Of a stretch of 5,948 nt of DNA, positions 5,806 to 5,948 are shown in pieces. This DNA comes from an uncultured Bdellovibrio sp. (lineage in GTDB: Bacteria; Bdellovibrionota; Bdellovibrionia; Bdellovibrionales; Bdellovibrionaceae), in contig CAMLMF010000175.1 of NCBI GenBank assembly GCA_946480995.1, forward strand, positions 1 to 5,948, in the 5' to 3' direction. Made by a program: the position numbers and the translations under genes. The notes below the pieces were generated by a model. It worked only from the letters and a program-made list of their open reading frames with translations, was not told the origin of the DNA and ran no database searches. Numbering within the stretch: the stretch's first letter is position 1; every line of letters begins with the position of its first letter.

Positions 5806-5837
5806 TTGATTCTTTCGCCGGAATCGACGAGTTTTTT
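5806..5837 (+). terminator. Weak possible terminator between uvrA and the next gene
   Basis: TTGATTC (5806-5812) pairs with GAATCGA (5821-5827), seven pairs with one G-U wobble and an eight-base loop. It is followed after four bases by six T (5832-5837). The stem is AT-rich and the T-run ends three bases before the next ATG, so read-through or a role at the start site of the downstream gene is equally possible. Confidence 0.3.
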
Positions 5838-5840
5838 GGA

Positions 5841-5948
5841 ATGAAATACTTTACAGGTTCCTTTATTTTTACAGTCATCGGTTTGATCGCGTCGTACTTC
5901 GTAGGCCATTACTATGGCGGTACGGTGACGGCGGGTTTAGGCGCTCTT
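5841..5948 (+). CDS. Start of a DUF475 (TerC-like) membrane protein, cut by the window end
   Basis: Thirty-six codons are visible from the ATG at 5841 with no stop before the window ends. The translation starts MKYFTGSFIFTVIGLIASYF and continues with a glycine-rich stretch. This is a hydrophobic N terminus typical of a first membrane span and, from memory, resembles the opening of DUF475 integral membrane proteins, relatives of TerC. The biochemical role of that family is not established. The ribosome-binding site is poor: GGA touches the ATG directly and GACGAG lies nine bases upstream. It is 37 bp from the end of uvrA on the same strand, so co-transcription is possible. The family call rests on a short segment; that it is a membrane protein gene is safer. 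Confidence 0.6.
   Translation, partial: MKYFTGSFIFTVIGLIASYFVGHYYGGTVTAGLGAL

Overview
The window reads as ordinary chromosome from a Gram-negative bacterium of moderate GC content. The best guess is a member of Bdellovibrionota (Bdellovibrio-like). This rests on the style of the small secreted proteins, the large secreted metallopeptidase and remembered resemblance of the protein sequences; there is no rRNA or other decisive marker. All six genes are on the + strand and coding density is high.

Layout. Positions 1-105 hold no gene, but end in a hairpin that buries the ribosome-binding site of the first gene. Positions 106-780 hold two small secreted proteins of unknown function (120 and 99 aa), 12 bp apart and each with two cysteines after its signal peptide; they look like one transcription unit. 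The gap 781-1011 carries a 9-bp GC-rich stem-loop with a T-tract (likely terminator), an AT-rich inverted repeat and a possible weak promoter. Positions 1012-2517 encode a 501-aa exported protein with HEVGH and a Y-x6-E-x3-E block that aligns without gaps to the catalytic region of anthrax lethal factor, so it is probably a secreted zinc peptidase.

The gap 2518-2648 holds a 13-bp palindrome, a good Fur box and a good -35/-10 pair in front of a Fur-family regulator (2649-3143), which suggests autoregulation. Fifty bp further on is uvrA (3194-5803), the damage-recognition ATPase of nucleotide excision repair. It keeps both ATPase halves and the UvrB-binding region, but its insertion domain is cut down to a short acidic linker. 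The last gene, from 5841 and running off the window, begins like the DUF475 (TerC-like) family of membrane proteins.

How they fit together. There is no evidence of mobile elements, CRISPR, tRNA or phage. fur and uvrA are probably co-transcribed, which would put excision repair under an iron-responsive promoter; this is inference. The items most worth checking are the lethal-factor-like peptidase, the hairpin that hides the first ribosome-binding site, and the compacted UvrA. I see no convincing multi-gene novel system.
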